Assembly (NCBI GenBank): GCA_026003015.1
Contig: BPGL01000001.1
Span: 359,353-423,352 of the forward strand
DNA: 64,000 bases
Direction: 5' to 3'
Source of the DNA: Actinomycetota bacterium
GTDB taxonomy: Bacteria; Actinomycetota; UBA4738; HRBIN12
In this document: one piece after another, positions 1 to 9,035 of the stretch
Position numbering within the stretch: position 1 is the first letter of the stretch
How the letters are laid out: every line of letters starts with the position of its first letter
The notes under the pieces: generated by a model
Told to the model about the DNA's origin: nothing
What the model saw: only the letters and a program-made list of their open reading frames with translations
Databases searched by the model: none
Translations under genes and position numbers: made by a program

Positions 1-467
1 GCCTGGAGCTCGTGGCGATCCTCGACGCGGACCTGGCCCGACGCCGACCCGGGCTCGCGGCGCGCGAGCGGGCGCTGTCGGTGTGGATGGAGGCCGTGGG
101 GTGGGCCAGCCCTGGCGGCCGCGCGATCGTGCAGGCCGCGGACCGCGGCGACGACGCCGTTCAGGCCCTCGTGCGAGGTCGTGCCGACCGGTTCCACGAG
201 CGGGAGCGGGAGCGCCGAGCGCGGGCCGGCTTCCCCGTCGGAGCGGCGGTGTTCCGCGTCGTCGGCGGACCCGGCACCGGCGCGCTCCTCGAGGCGACGC
301 GCCCGATCACCCTCCTGGTCGCCGAGGCCGAGGCCGAGGGCGACCGAGCGGGGGAGGTATGCTTGCTCGCCCTCGACCCTCGGGACGTGCCGGCGTTCGG
401 CCGCTCGATGCGGGAGGCCGCGGCCGCCGGGCGGGTCGAGCGGGTCGAGGCCGAGCCGCATCTGTAG
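1..467 (+). CDS. priA: PriA C-terminal fragment (primosomal protein N')
   Basis: This is the 3' end of a gene that starts before the window; the open frame runs through base 3 to the TAG at 465-467. PriA remodels stalled replication forks and loads the replicative helicase. The visible part opens with LDAD, near the end of the helicase core, and continues into the C-terminal domain (RRARAGFPVG followed by the beta-rich end). Usual helicase motif VI lettering is weak here: the region typically reading as a Q-x-x-G-R-x-G-R type motif is replaced by MEAVGWASPGG, so this may be one of the ATPase-degenerate actinobacterial PriA proteins, as reported for mycobacterial PriA-like proteins. The position directly before def-fmt-rsmB fits the usual actinobacterial order. 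Only about 150 residues are visible, so the call rests on that and on context. Confidence 0.75.
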   Translation, partial: LELVAILDADLARRRPGLAARERALSVWMEAVGWASPGGRAIVQAADRGDDAVQALVRGRADRFHERERERRARAGFPVGAAVFRVVGGPGTGALLEATRPITLLVAEAEAEGDRAGEVCLLALDPRDVPAFGRSMREAAAAGRVERVEAEPHL

Positions 468-502
468 CGCGTGATCGCCCGGCGGCCGCCGGAGGAGGCC
501 CC

Positions 503-1018
503 GTGATCCTGCCGATCCGAACCCTCGGTGACCCGGTGCTCCGAGCGCCGGCCAAGCCGGTGACCTCGTTCGACCGGCGTCTGCGCCGCCTGGTCGAGGA
601 CATGCTCGAGACGATGTACGACGCTCCCGGGGTCGGGCTCGCCGCCCCGCAGGTGGGCGTGTCCCTGCGGGTGTTCACGTTCGACGACGGCGAGACCGGC
701 CCGATGGCCGTCGTCAACCCCGAGCTCGTCGACCCCTCGGGCGAGCTCCTCGAAGAGGAGGGCTGCCTGTCGATCCCCGGGCCGTTCCACCCCGTCGCTC
801 GGGCGCGCCGCGTGACCTGCCGCGGCGCCGATCCGACGGGCCGACCGGTGGAGCTGCGGGGCGAAGGGCTGCTCGCCCGGATCTTCCAGCACGAGACCGA
901 CCACCTCGACGGGCGCCTGTACATCGATCGCCTCGACGAGGAAGGCCGCCGCCGCGTGCTCGCGGAGCTGCGCCGGATCGAGCTCGGCCTCGAGCCGTCG
1001 CGCGAGCGCACGCGCTGA
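503..1018 (+). CDS. def: Peptide deformylase
   Basis: Removes the formyl group from the N-terminal methionine of new proteins in the cytoplasm; a metal enzyme. The protein is 171 residues, normal for the family. All three signature motifs are present: GVGLAAPQVG at residues 43-52, EGCLS with metal ligand Cys88, and QHETDHLDG with His130, catalytic Glu131 and His134. GTG at 503 is chosen because GGAGGAGG lies at 491-498 with good spacing and the protein begins in the usual way (ILPIRTLGDPVL). It sits between priA and fmt, the enzyme that adds the formyl group to initiator tRNA, so the pair closes the formylation cycle. Confidence 0.95.
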   Translation: MILPIRTLGDPVLRAPAKPVTSFDRRLRRLVEDMLETMYDAPGVGLAAPQVGVSLRVFTFDDGETGPMAVVNPELVDPSGELLEEEGCLSIPGPFHPVARARRVTCRGADPTGRPVELRGEGLLARIFQHETDHLDGRLYIDRLDEEGRRRVLAELRRIELGLEPSRERTR

Positions 1019-1024
1019 GGCGCG

Positions 1025-1030
1025 TATCCT
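1025..1030 (+). promoter_or_regulatory. -10 element of fmt (TATCCT), probable leaderless promoter
   Basis: TATCCT ends 7 bases before the fmt ATG and no Shine-Dalgarno sequence is present, so transcription would begin at or next to the start codon. No convincing -35 is visible. Confidence 0.5.
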
Positions 1031-1037
1031 CCGGCCG

Positions 1038-1979
1038 ATGGGGGTCCGGGTCGCATTCATGGGGAACGACCCGTGGTCGGTGCCCGCGCTGCGCGCGCTG
1101 GTCGGCGAGCCCGAGATCGACGTCGCGCTCGTGCTCACACGACCCCCCCGCCCGGGTGCGCGCACCGACGAGCCCGCGCCGACCCCGGTGGCCGCCGAGG
1201 CCGCCGCGCTGGGGCTCCCCGCGGCCGAGCTCGAGCGCGTCGGCAGCGCCGCGGGACTCGCGGCGCTTCGGGCGGCGGCCCCGGAGGCGATCGTGGTCGT
1301 CGCGTTCGGGGAGCTGCTCGGCCCCGAGGTCCTCGAGCTCCCGCCGCTGGGGGCGGTGAACCTCCACTTCTCGCTGCTGCCGCGGTGGCGGGGCGCCGCG
1401 CCGGTCCAGCACGCGATCCTCGCCGGCGACGCGACGACGGGGGTCACGGTGATCCGGATAAATGCCGGGCTCGACACCGGCCCGATCCTCGCGAGCTTCG
1501 AGGAGCCGATCCGCCCCGACGACGACGCCGGGACCCTGGGCGGGCGACTCGCGGAGCTCGGCGCGCGCCTGCTCGTCGGGGTCGTGCGACGCCTGCCGAG
1601 CGGCGACCTGCCGGAGCGTCCGCAGGACCCGGCGCGCGCGACCCTCGCGCCGCGCCTGACGGCGGCCGACCGGGTGCTGCGCTGGGACGAGTCGGCCGAG
1701 CGCCTCGTGCGCCGCGTTCGTGCGCTCGCGCCCGAGCCGGGGGCGACGACGGTGTTCCGGGGAGCGCCCCTGAAGGTGCTCGCCGCGGCGACCTCCGCCG
1801 AGGCCGCCTCGGACGCCGCCGCGGGGCGGATCGTCGCAGCCGACGACCGGGGCGTCGCCGTCGCCGCGGGCGAGGGGGTCGTCCGGCTGCTGGAGGTCGC
1901 GCCTGCGGGGCGTCGTCGGATGAGCGCGGCCGCGTGGGCGCGCGGCGCGAGGTTCGCGCCGGACGAGCGCCTGGGATGA
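1038..1979 (+). CDS. fmt: Methionyl-tRNA formyltransferase
   Basis: Transfers a formyl group from 10-formyltetrahydrofolate to methionyl-initiator tRNA, the step before translation initiation. The 313 residues match the family length. The N-terminal Rossmann domain starts [16 protein letters not shown]; the catalytic segment [17 protein letters not shown] (about residues 111-127) holds the conserved Asn and His, followed by GLDTGPIL. The C-terminal third is the tRNA-binding barrel. The start ATG at 1038 lies directly after a -10 hexamer. The 3' end overlaps the rsmB start in an ATGA, so the two are translationally coupled. Confidence 0.95.
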   Translation: MGVRVAFMGNDPWSVPALRALVGEPEIDVALVLTRPPRPGARTDEPAPTPVAAEAAALGLPAAELERVGSAAGLAALRAAAPEAIVVVAFGELLGPEVLELPPLGAVNLHFSLLPRWRGAAPVQHAILAGDATTGVTVIRINAGLDTGPILASFEEPIRPDDDAGTLGGRLAELGARLLVGVVRRLPSGDLPERPQDPARATLAPRLTAADRVLRWDESAERLVRRVRALAPEPGATTVFRGAPLKVLAAATSAEAASDAAAGRIVAADDRGVAVAAGEGVVRLLEVAPAGRRRMSAAAWARGARFAPDERLG

Positions 1980-3286
1980 GCCGGCCGCCTCCGTCGGCTC
2001 GACGGGTGGCCCTCGAGGCGCTGCGTCGGGTCATCGACGAGGGCGCGTACTCCAACCGCGTCGTTCCCTCGCTGCTCGCGCGCTCCGGGCTCGACGGGCG
2101 CGATCGTCGCTTCGCGGCCGACCTCGCCTACGGCGCGCTGCGGGCTCGGCTCCCGATCGACCGCGCGATCGAGCTCGTGGCCGGCCGCCCCGTGGAGCGG
2201 ATCACGCCGGGCGCCCGCCACGCGCTGCGCCTGGGCGCCTACCAGCTGCTGTGGGCCAACGTGGCGCCGCACGCGGCCGTCGACGCGACGGTGGCGCTCG
2301 TGAACCCCCGGGAGCGAGGGTTCGTCAACGCGGTGCTGCGTCGCCTCGCGGAGGCGTCCCCCGATCCCCCCGACGGGGACGACCCGGAGGCGGTGGCGCT
2401 TCGGACCGGGCTCGCGGCGTGGGCGGTGCGCGAGCTCGGCCGGGTGCTCGCCGCCGACGAGGTCGAGGCGGCCGCGCGCGCCCTCGCTGCGCCGGCCCCG
2501 CTCACGCTTCGGGCGAACCGCTGCCGCGTCGAGCCCGCCGCGCTCGAGGCGGCGATCGCGGCGACCGGTCGCGCCGTGGAGCCCGGGCGGCTCGACCCCG
2601 ACTGCCTGCGGCTGGCCGGCGGCGACCCGAGCGAGCTCCCGGGCTTCCGCGACGGGTGGTTCGCTGTCCAGGACGAGGCCTCGGTCGTCGCGGTGCGGCT
2701 CCTGGCGCCGGCTCCCGGGGAGCGCGTCCTCGACGCCTGCGCGGGCCCCGGCGGCAAGGCGGCGTTCGCCGCGTGCCTCGTCGGGCCCGAGGGGCTCGTC
2801 GTCGCCGCCGACGTCCACCCCGCTCGGGCGGGCCTCGTGCGCCGCAGCGCGCAGCGGCTCGGCGAACGCGTGGCCGTCCTCGTCCAGGACGCCCGCCGTC
2901 CGGCCGTGCGGGGCGGGTTCGATCGCGTCCTCGTCGACGCACCGTGCACGGGGATCGGCTCGGCCCGACGGCGTCCGGAGCTGCTGTGGCGCGTGGAGGC
3001 GGGATCCGCGAGCCGCCTGGCGCGGCTCCAGGTCGCGATCGCCGCGTCGGCGGCGGAGCTGCTCCGCCCCGGCGGCCGCCTCGTCTACGCCGTGTGCACG
3101 TTCCCCCGGGCCGAGACCGACGCGGCCTGCGACGCGCTCCTGCGCCACCGACCCGACCTCGTGCCCCTGGCGACGCCCGGCCCGGACGCGACGACGGCCC
3201 GTCATCGCCTGTGGCCGCACCGACACGGGACCGACGCGATGTTCATCGCGACGTTCGAGCGGGCCCGGCCTGGGGCCACCCGGTAG
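1976..3286 (+). CDS. rsmB: 16S rRNA (cytosine-967-C5)-methyltransferase RsmB
   Basis: Methylates a cytosine of 16S rRNA using S-adenosylmethionine. The 436-residue protein has an N-terminal NusB-like RNA-binding domain (about 1-140) and a C-terminal Rossmann methyltransferase. The SAM loop is [10 protein letters not shown], the catalytic cysteine is Cys324 in DAPCTGIGS, and the second family cysteine lies in [14 protein letters not shown] at 1976 overlaps the fmt stop by one base. The def-fmt-rsmB-rpe order is common in Gram-positive bacteria. Confidence 0.92.
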   Translation: MSRPPPSARRVALEALRRVIDEGAYSNRVVPSLLARSGLDGRDRRFAADLAYGALRARLPIDRAIELVAGRPVERITPGARHALRLGAYQLLWANVAPHAAVDATVALVNPRERGFVNAVLRRLAEASPDPPDGDDPEAVALRTGLAAWAVRELGRVLAADEVEAAARALAAPAPLTLRANRCRVEPAALEAAIAATGRAVEPGRLDPDCLRLAGGDPSELPGFRDGWFAVQDEASVVAVRLLAPAPGERVLDACAGPGGKAAFAACLVGPEGLVVAADVHPARAGLVRRSAQRLGERVAVLVQDARRPAVRGGFDRVLVDAPCTGIGSARRRPELLWRVEAGSASRLARLQVAIAASAAELLRPGGRLVYAVCTFPRAETDAACDALLRHRPDLVPLATPGPDATTARHRLWPHRHGTDAMFIATFERARPGATR

Positions 3287-3289
3287 GAT
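3284..3289 (+). promoter_or_regulatory. -10 element of rpe (TAGGAT), probable leaderless promoter
   Basis: TAGGAT overlaps the rsmB stop codon (TAG at 3284) and ends 6 bases before the rpe GTG; no ribosome binding site lies between. Confidence 0.5.
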
Positions 3290-3295
3290 GCGCCC

Positions 3296-3958
3296 GTGGG
3301 CAAGCTCGCGGCCTCGATCCTCGCGGCCGACCTCGCGCATCTCGCGGACCAGGTCAAGCTCGTCGAGCCGTGGACCGACGTCATCCACGTGGACATCATG
3401 GACGGGCATTTCGTGCCGCCGATCGCCCTGGGCGGGGTGGTCGTGGCGTCGCTGCGGCCGGTCACGGCGCTCCCGCTGCACGGGCACCTGATGGTCGACG
3501 CGCCCGAGACGCAGTTCGAGGAGCTTCGGGCCGCCGGCCTCGACGTGGTCTCCTTCCACCTCGAGGCGGTCCCCGATCCCTCGCCGGCGCTCCGCAAGGC
3601 GCGGGGGGTGGGGATGCGCGTGGGCCTCACGCTGAACCTCGAGACGCCGGTGGAGCGGGTCGTGCCCTACCTCGAGGAGATCGACGACCTCATGCTCATG
3701 AGCATCCCTCCCGGCTGGTCGGGGCAGCGCCTGAACCCGGCGGTGTTCCCCCGCCTCGAGCGAGCTCGGGAGGAGATCGACCGGCGAGGCCTCGCGATCG
3801 AGCTCGAGGTCGACGGCGGGGTCAAGCTCGACAACGCGCGTCGGGCGATCGAGGCGGGGGCGACCGTGCTCGTGTCGGCCTCGGGCCTGTTCGGCAGCTC
3901 CGACCCGGCCGAGGCGGCGCGGTCGTTCGCGTCGATCCTGGCGGAGGCGGGGGGATGA
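3296..3958 (+). CDS. rpe: Ribulose-phosphate 3-epimerase
   Basis: Interconverts ribulose 5-phosphate and xylulose 5-phosphate in the pentose phosphate pathway; a metal-dependent TIM barrel. The 220 residues carry the family signatures: SILAAD at the first strand, [13 protein letters not shown] with a metal-binding His and catalytic Asp, HLMV, PGWSGQ (the phosphate-side loop, usually PGFGGQ) and EVDGGV near the end with the second catalytic Asp. The GTG start is taken from the upstream -10 spacing. Its product class (pentose phosphates) is also a riboflavin precursor, and the riboflavin genes lie just downstream. Confidence 0.95.
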   Translation: MGKLAASILAADLAHLADQVKLVEPWTDVIHVDIMDGHFVPPIALGGVVVASLRPVTALPLHGHLMVDAPETQFEELRAAGLDVVSFHLEAVPDPSPALRKARGVGMRVGLTLNLETPVERVVPYLEEIDDLMLMSIPPGWSGQRLNPAVFPRLERAREEIDRRGLAIELEVDGGVKLDNARRAIEAGATVLVSASGLFGSSDPAEAARSFASILAEAGG

Positions 3959-4887
3959 CCGAAACGATCCTCGTCGTCGACGACGATCCCGACATCGCGC
4001 GCTTCGTCGAGGTGAACCTCCGATCGGCCGGCTACGACGTGGCGGTGGCGCGCGACGGCGAGGAGGCCGTGGACAAAGCGCTGGAGCTGCGCCCCGACCT
4101 CGTGCTGCTCGACGTCATGATGCCCAAGCTCGACGGCTTCGAGGTCGCTCGCCGGCTGCGCAAGGCTCCCCAGACCGCGAACACGAGCATCATCATGCTC
4201 ACCGCCAAGGCGCTGTCGGCCGACAAGGTCGCGGGGCTGCAATCGGGGGCCGACGACTACATCATCAAGCCCTTCGATCCGATCGAGCTGCTCGCGCGCG
4301 TGAAGGGGACCCTGCGGCGCGCCCGCGAGATGCGCAATCTCTCGCCGCTCACGGGGCTGCCGGGCAACATCCGGATCCAGGAGGAGATCGAGCGTCAGGT
4401 CCGGGAGGGGCGGGAGTTCGCCGTCCTGTACGCGGACCTCGACCACTTCAAGGCCTACAACGACCAGCAGGGCTTCGTGCGCGGCGACCGGCTGATCCAG
4501 GCGACCGCGCGCCTGATCCAGGACACGGTCGCCGAGGCGGCGGGACCCGAGGGGTTCGTCGGCCACGTGGGCGGAGACGACTTCGTCGCGGTGGTCGGAC
4601 CCGATGTGGCCGAGGAGATCGCCAAGCAGGTCTGCGAGCGCTTCGACGCGATCCGCTCCGACTTCTACGAGCCGGAGGACCTCGAGCGGGGCTTCGTACG
4701 GGTGGAGGACCGGCGGGGGCAGCTGCAGGAGGTACCGCTCGTGGCGATGTCGATCGGGATCGCGACGACCGCTCGGCGTCGCTTCAACCACTACGGGGAA
4801 GCGGTCGCCGTGGCGACCGAGATGAAGTCCTTCGCCAAGCGCGAGCCCCGCTCCTCCTACGCCGTGGATCGCCGCTCCTCCGAGTAG
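3955..4887 (+). CDS. Response regulator with GGDEF-type output domain (GGDDF)
   Basis: A 310-residue two-domain signalling protein. The receiver domain (1-120) keeps the acidic pocket D9-D10, phosphoacceptor Asp53 in [11 protein letters not shown], Thr83 and Lys105. The second domain (about 130-300) resembles diguanylate cyclases, which make cyclic di-GMP from two [13 protein letters not shown] is intact but the active-site signature is GGDDF at 206-210, Asp replacing the usual Glu. Activity therefore cannot be assumed. No RxxD inhibitory site is obvious five residues before the signature. ATG overlaps the rpe stop (ATGA), so it is co-translated with rpe. No histidine kinase gene is adjacent; the nearest kinase-like module is the one fused to the rRNA methyltransferase at 10.3-11.7 kb. 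Confidence 0.85.
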   Translation: MTETILVVDDDPDIARFVEVNLRSAGYDVAVARDGEEAVDKALELRPDLVLLDVMMPKLDGFEVARRLRKAPQTANTSIIMLTAKALSADKVAGLQSGADDYIIKPFDPIELLARVKGTLRRAREMRNLSPLTGLPGNIRIQEEIERQVREGREFAVLYADLDHFKAYNDQQGFVRGDRLIQATARLIQDTVAEAAGPEGFVGHVGGDDFVAVVGPDVAEEIAKQVCERFDAIRSDFYEPEDLERGFVRVEDRRGQLQEVPLVAMSIGIATTARRRFNHYGEAVAVATEMKSFAKREPRSSYAVDRRSSE

Positions 4888-4909
4888 CGCGCCCGCCGGG
4901 GCGCGGCCG

Positions 4910-4915
4910 TATACT
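4910..4915 (+). promoter_or_regulatory. -10 element of the riboflavin operon (TATACT)
   Basis: TATACT sits about 10 bases before the first conserved base of the FMN riboswitch, so the transcript would start near 4922 with the aptamer at its 5' end. Confidence 0.55.
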
Positions 4916-4925
4916 GGCCGGTACC

Positions 4926-5053
4926 GAAGCTCGTCTCCGGGGCGGGGTGCGATTCCCCACCGGCGGTGAGAGTCCGCGACCCCCCGCGAGCCACGTGGGG
5001 GTGGACCCGGTGCGATCCCGGGACCGACCGTGACAGTCGGGATGGGAGGAGCG
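4926..5053 (+). promoter_or_regulatory. FMN riboswitch (RFN element)
   Basis: The conserved RFN blocks appear in order: CCGGGGCGGGGTGCGATTCC, CCACCGGCGGTGAGAGTCC, CCGCGAGCC, then the helix GGACCCGGTGCGATCCCGG, ACCGACCGTGACAGTC and GGGATGGGAGGAG. The aptamer binds flavin mononucleotide and represses riboflavin genes when FMN is plentiful. It ends about 70 bases before ribD. No clear poly-U terminator follows, so control is more likely at translation initiation (the GTGGGAGG before ribD) or by Rho. Confidence 0.95.
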
Positions 5054-5126
5054 AGCCCGGCGCCGCCTGCGTGCGGTGCCGCGCGCCTCGTCGACCCGTG
5101 CCCCCTCCGGAGCGGTGGGAGGCACG

Positions 5127-6236
5127 ATGGAGGGGATCCGGGCGCACATGCGACGCGCCCTCCAGCTCGCGGAGCGCGGCTGGGGGCGGGTCTCTCCGAA
5201 CCCGATGGTGGGCGCCGTCGTCCTCGATGCGCGGGGTCGTGTCGTGGGCGAGGGCTACCACGCGGGTCCGGGCTCGCCGCACGCCGAGGTGGTCGCCCTT
5301 CGCGACGCGGGGGAGCGCGCGCGCGGCGGCACGCTCGTCGTGACGCTCGAGCCCTGCGACCACACCGGCCGGACGGGCCCCTGCACGCGAGAGGTCCTGG
5401 CGGCCGGGATCGCCCGGGTCGTGGCGGCGACGCGAGACCCGAACCCCCTCGTGGACGGCGCCGGCTTCCGCCGGCTGCGCACCGCCGGCGTCGAGGTCGA
5501 CGTGGGGGTCCTGGGCGAGGAGGCCGAACGCCTGAACGCCGCGTTCGCCCGCCACGTGCGCACGGGCCTGCCGTTCGTCGTGCTGAAGACCGCCGCCTCG
5601 CTCGACGGGCGGACCGCGACCCGCACGGGCGCGTCTCGGTGGATCACGTCCGCCGAGGCGCGTCGGGACGCCCACCGCCTGCGGGCGTGGGCCGACGCGA
5701 TCGTCGTGGGGTCGGGCACCGCGCTCGCCGACGATCCCCAGCTCACCGTGCGTGAACCGGCCTGGGCCGACGCCCGCCCGCCGATCCGCGTCGTCGTGGA
5801 CGGCCGCGGCCGGGTCCCGCCGACGGCTCGGCTGGGCGACGGGAGCGCGCCGACGCTCGTGGCGACGACCGAACGCGCCCCTCGGAAGCGACGCGAGGCC
5901 TGGCGTCGCGCGGGCGCCGAGGTCGTCGTCCTCGACGCCGACGCGCAGGGCCACCCGGCGCTCGGGGCGCTGCTGGAGCGTCTGGGCAAGCGCGACGTCC
6001 AGGGGGTCCTCGTCGAGGGCGGCGCCACGCTCGCGTGGGGGTTCGTGCGCGCCGGACTGGTCGACCGCGTCGTCGCCTACCTGGCGCCGACGCTGCTCGG
6101 CGGCGCCGAGGCCCCGGGCGTCCTCGGCGGCGCCGGCGTCGCGACGCTCGCCGAGGGCGTGGCGCTGCGCTTCGTCTCGGCCGAGCCGGTCGGGCCCGAT
6201 CTCAAGGTGGTGGCCGATGTTCAGCGGGATCGTTGA
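5127..6236 (+). CDS. ribD: Bifunctional riboflavin deaminase/reductase RibD
   Basis: Catalyses the second and third steps of riboflavin synthesis: deamination of the pyrimidine ring, then NADPH reduction of the ribose. The 369-residue protein has an N-terminal zinc deaminase domain with HAEV and PCDHTGRTGPC (His and two Cys as zinc ligands) and a C-terminal reductase domain beginning near LKTAASLDGRTA. ATG at 5127 is preferred over an upstream in-frame ATG at 5076 because GTGGGAGG lies 6-13 bases before it and homologues begin at this point. The 3' end overlaps ribE by 20 bases. Confidence 0.95.
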   Translation: MEGIRAHMRRALQLAERGWGRVSPNPMVGAVVLDARGRVVGEGYHAGPGSPHAEVVALRDAGERARGGTLVVTLEPCDHTGRTGPCTREVLAAGIARVVAATRDPNPLVDGAGFRRLRTAGVEVDVGVLGEEAERLNAAFARHVRTGLPFVVLKTAASLDGRTATRTGASRWITSAEARRDAHRLRAWADAIVVGSGTALADDPQLTVREPAWADARPPIRVVVDGRGRVPPTARLGDGSAPTLVATTERAPRKRREAWRRAGAEVVVLDADAQGHPALGALLERLGKRDVQGVLVEGGATLAWGFVRAGLVDRVVAYLAPTLLGGAEAPGVLGGAGVATLAEGVALRFVSAEPVGPDLKVVADVQRDR

Positions 6237-6801
6237 AGAGCTGGGCGAGGTCCTGTCGCTTCAGGGCGATCGGCTCGTGGTGGGCTCACGGGTGGCGGCG
6301 ATCGACAGCCCGATCGGAGGTTCCGTCGCCGTGAACGGGGTGTGTCTCACGGTGGTCGAGCGCGGCGAGGAACGCCTCGGGTTCGACCTGAGCGAGGAGA
6401 CGCGCCGACGCAGCACCCTCGGCGCCCTCGAGCCCGGGGATCCGGTGAACCTCGAGCGGCCCGTGACGTTCCTCACCCGTCTCGGCGGGCACCTCGTGCT
6501 CGGTCACGTGGACGGGATCGGCAAGGTCGAGGGGATCGCCGCGCAGGGCGAGGGGGCGCACCTGGAGGTGCGCCTCCCCGACGGGCTCGAGCGCTACGTC
6601 GTGGAGAAGGGTTCGATCGCCCTCGACGGGGTGAGCCTGACGATCGCCGCCGTCGAGGAGGGGCGCATCGCGGTCGCGCTGATCCCGCACACCCTGCGCG
6701 TCACGTCGCTCGGCTCGCTCGAGGTCGGTGACGCGGTCAACGTCGAGGTCGATGTGATCGCCAAGCACGTGGAACGACTGCTCGAAAGGGTGCAGCGATG
6801 A
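6217..6801 (+). CDS. ribE: Riboflavin synthase alpha subunit
   Basis: Dismutates two molecules of 6,7-dimethyl-8-ribityllumazine to riboflavin, the last step of the pathway. The 194 residues begin with the family start MFSGIVEE and contain two tandem lumazine-binding repeats (about 1-95 and 97-190) with the markers VNGVCLTV and LDGVSLTI. The start lies inside the end of ribD, and the stop overlaps the ribBA start (ATGA), so translation is coupled. Confidence 0.96.
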   Translation: MFSGIVEELGEVLSLQGDRLVVGSRVAAIDSPIGGSVAVNGVCLTVVERGEERLGFDLSEETRRRSTLGALEPGDPVNLERPVTFLTRLGGHLVLGHVDGIGKVEGIAAQGEGAHLEVRLPDGLERYVVEKGSIALDGVSLTIAAVEEGRIAVALIPHTLRVTSLGSLEVGDAVNVEVDVIAKHVERLLERVQR

Positions 6802-8069
6802 TCGAAGAGCGTGAGGGCGAGGTCGATCGATCGGTGTTCGCCTCGGTCGAGGAGGCGATCGAGGAGATCCGGGCGGGGCGGATCGTCCTCGTCGTCGACG
6901 ACGCCGATCGGGAGAACGAGGGTGATTTCATCATGGCGGCGGAGGCCTGTACACCGGAGGCGATCAACTTCATGGTCACCCACGGCCGTGGGATCGTCTG
7001 CCTGCCGGTCGCGGCCTGGCGTCTCGACGAGCTGCAGATCCCGCAGATGGTCGACCAGGGGGGTGGTGACGGAACCGCCTTCACGGTGTCGATCGACTAC
7101 GGTCCGGCGATCACGACCGGCACGAGCGCCCACGACCGCGCCGCCACGGCCCGGGCGATCGCCGACCCCCACGCGAAGCCGTCGGACTTCATCAAGCCCG
7201 GGCACGTCTTCCCGCTGCGGGCCAAGGAGGGCGGCGTGCTCCGGCGCGCCGGGCACACCGAGGCCGCGGTCGACCTCGCGCAGCTCGCGGGACTCTTCCC
7301 GGCCGGGGTGATCTGCGAGGTGATGAACCCGGACGGGACGATGGCCCGGCTGCCCCAGCTGGTCGAGGTCGCTCGGCGCCACGGGCTGAAGCTGATCTCG
7401 ATCGCCGACCTGATCGCCTATCGACGTCGGCGCGAGCGCCTCGTCGCTCGAGTCGCCGAGGCGCAGATCCCGACCGCCTACGGCCTGTTCCGCTCGTTCG
7501 CCTACGAGAGCCTCGTCGACGGTCGGATCCACGTCGCCCTCGTGCTCGGGGAGATCGGTGACGGGTCCGGCGTCCTCACGCGCGTGCACTCGGAGTGCTT
7601 GACCGGGGACGTGTTCGGATCGCTGCGCTGCGACTGCGGACGGCAGTTGGAGCGCGCGATGGCGATGATCGGGGCGGAGGGACGGGGGGTCGTCCTGTAC
7701 ATCCGGGGCCACGAGGGACGAGCGATCGGGCTCGCGCACAAGCTGCGCGCCTACGAGCTCCAGGATCGCGGGCGCGACACGGTCGAGGCGAACCTCGAGC
7801 TCGGCTTCGCCGCCGACCAGCGCGACTACGGCGTCGGGGCGCAGATCCTCACCGATCTGGGCGTCCGGTCGATGCGGCTGCTCACGAACAACCCGGACAA
7901 GCGCGCCGGCCTCGAGGGCCACGGGCTGTCGATCGAAGAGCGGATCCCGCTCCAGACCGAGCCCACCGCGCACAACGTCGGGTACCTGCGCACGAAGCGC
8001 GAGAAGCTGGGCCACCTGCTCGACGTCCCCGAGCTGGGAGAGGCGGGGATCCCGGAGGCGCGGGCGTGA
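6798..8069 (+). CDS. ribBA: Bifunctional DHBP synthase / GTP cyclohydrolase II
   Basis: Supplies both entry substrates for riboflavin. The N-terminal half (about 15-215) makes 3,4-dihydroxy-2-butanone 4-phosphate from ribulose 5-phosphate, shown by [19 protein letters not shown] and [10 protein letters not shown]. The C-terminal half (about 220-415) opens GTP, with zinc cysteines in [14 protein letters not shown], then [17 protein letters not shown] and LLTNNPDKR. At 423 residues it is full length and keeps the key residues of both domains. It overlaps ribE upstream and ribH downstream by 4 and 4 bases. Confidence 0.96.
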   Translation: MIEEREGEVDRSVFASVEEAIEEIRAGRIVLVVDDADRENEGDFIMAAEACTPEAINFMVTHGRGIVCLPVAAWRLDELQIPQMVDQGGGDGTAFTVSIDYGPAITTGTSAHDRAATARAIADPHAKPSDFIKPGHVFPLRAKEGGVLRRAGHTEAAVDLAQLAGLFPAGVICEVMNPDGTMARLPQLVEVARRHGLKLISIADLIAYRRRRERLVARVAEAQIPTAYGLFRSFAYESLVDGRIHVALVLGEIGDGSGVLTRVHSECLTGDVFGSLRCDCGRQLERAMAMIGAEGRGVVLYIRGHEGRAIGLAHKLRAYELQDRGRDTVEANLELGFAADQRDYGVGAQILTDLGVRSMRLLTNNPDKRAGLEGHGLSIEERIPLQTEPTAHNVGYLRTKREKLGHLLDVPELGEAGIPEARA

Positions 8070-8545
8070 CCGAGTTCGTCGGCACGACGCACGGACAGGG
8101 TCGTCGGGTCGCGATCGTCGCCGCACGGTTCAACGGGCGGATCGTCGCGCGCCTCGTGGAGGGGGCTCGGCGCGGCCTGGAGCATCACGGGGTGGCGCCC
8201 GACGCGATCGACCTGGCCTGGGTTCCCGGCGCCTTCGAGATCCCGCTCGTCGCAGAGCGCCTCGCGCGCACCGGTGACTACGACGCGGTCATCTGCCTGG
8301 GGGCGGTCATCCGCGGGGAGACGCTGCACTTCGAGCTCGTGGCGCGCGCGACGAGCGAGGGGGTCGCGGCCGTCAGCCGGGCTACCGGCGTCCCGTGCAT
8401 CTTCGAGGTCCTCGCCACGGAGGATCTGGCACAGGCCGAGGCGCGGGCCGGCGGTGTGCACGGGAACAAGGGGTGGGAGGCCGCCGAGGCGGCGCTGCGG
8501 ATGGCCTCGCTGCTCGCGTCGTTGCCGCAGGGGGGTGCGCGATGA
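8066..8545 (+). CDS. ribH: 6,7-dimethyl-8-ribityllumazine synthase
   Basis: Condenses the ribityl-pyrimidine with the butanone phosphate to give lumazine, the substrate of ribE. The 159 residues keep RFN near the start, [20 protein letters not shown] with the catalytic His region, and [12 protein letters not shown] near the end. GTG overlaps the ribBA stop (GTGA), and the end overlaps the following cupin by ATGA. The order ribD-ribE-ribBA-ribH is the standard Gram-positive operon. Confidence 0.95.
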   Translation: MTEFVGTTHGQGRRVAIVAARFNGRIVARLVEGARRGLEHHGVAPDAIDLAWVPGAFEIPLVAERLARTGDYDAVICLGAVIRGETLHFELVARATSEGVAAVSRATGVPCIFEVLATEDLAQAEARAGGVHGNKGWEAAEAALRMASLLASLPQGGAR

Positions 8546-8892
8546 TCCTCGACAAGCCGTGGGGCAAGGTGGCGACCTACGCGCTGAACCAGCCGGCCTC
8601 GGTGCGGGTCATCACGGTGGAGCCGGGCAAGGAGACGAGCGTCCACTACCACCGGATGCGCGACGAGACCTGGGTCGTCCTCGATCCGGGGCTCACGGTG
8701 GAGATCGGCAACCGGGTGGTCGAGGCCCAGCCGGGGGAGGAGTTCACGATCCCCGCCGAAGAGACCCACCGGATCCGCTGCACGGGGCCCGCTCGGGGCC
8801 GGATCCTGGAGATCGCCTACGGCTACACGAGCGAGGACGACACCCAGCGGCTCGAGGATCCCTACGGCAGGCCCCTGGAGCCCGATTGGTAG
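8542..8892 (+). CDS. Small cupin, mannose-6-phosphate isomerase type II-like
   Basis: A 116-residue single-domain cupin. Motif 1 is HYHRMRDETWVVLDPGLTVEIG shortened here to its key residues: His, His, Glu and Gly in the order H-x-H-x4-E-x6-G. Motif 2 is PAEETHRI. The sequence resembles the C-terminal part of type II mannose-6-phosphate isomerase / GDP-mannose pyrophosphorylase proteins, which occurs alone in many genomes. It is the last gene of the riboflavin operon, overlapping ribH by ATGA, and so should be under FMN control. Its substrate is unknown; a role with a sugar-phosphate intermediate is only inference. Confidence 0.75.
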   Translation: MILDKPWGKVATYALNQPASVRVITVEPGKETSVHYHRMRDETWVVLDPGLTVEIGNRVVEAQPGEEFTIPAEETHRIRCTGPARGRILEIAYGYTSEDDTQRLEDPYGRPLEPDW

Positions 8893-8952
8893 AGGGGCCG
8901 GCCGAGCGGCGCTCGGGGCGCGACGGTGGTGTCGCGTGGGGGTCGGGCACCC

Positions 8953-8958
8953 TATACT
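8953..8958 (+). promoter_or_regulatory. -10 element of the infC operon (TATACT)
   Basis: TATACT lies about 80 bases before the infC coding region, giving a leader of roughly 70 bases. No strong -35 is visible. Confidence 0.5.
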
Positions 8959-8987
8959 GCGGCTTCGACGTGCTGGGTGTGGCTGGG

Positions 8988-9011
8988 GTGCACCGGAGCC
9001 TTCCGGTGCAC
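8988..9011 (+). promoter_or_regulatory. Hairpin in the infC leader
   Basis: GTGCACCGG (8988-8996) and CCGGTGCAC (9003-9011) form a perfect 9-bp stem with a 6-base loop. It ends 9 bases before a full AGGAGGTGAT at 9021-9030. It could be a binding or attenuation site; IF3/L20 operons are often autoregulated in their leaders. Confidence 0.5.
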
Positions 9012-9035
9012 TCGTCGTCTAGGAGGTGATGCGGG

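Noticed and set aside
161-3559. Very long open frame on the minus strand opposite def-fmt-rsmB
   Set aside because: Its protein is rich in Arg, Gly, Ala and Pro with no domain, and the plus strand holds four well-supported genes; high GC makes such antisense frames common. The same holds for the other long antisense frames in the window.
5076-5126. Upstream ATG at 5076 as the ribD start
   Set aside because: It adds residues not seen in homologues, lies close to the riboswitch end and has no better ribosome binding site than the ATG at 5127.
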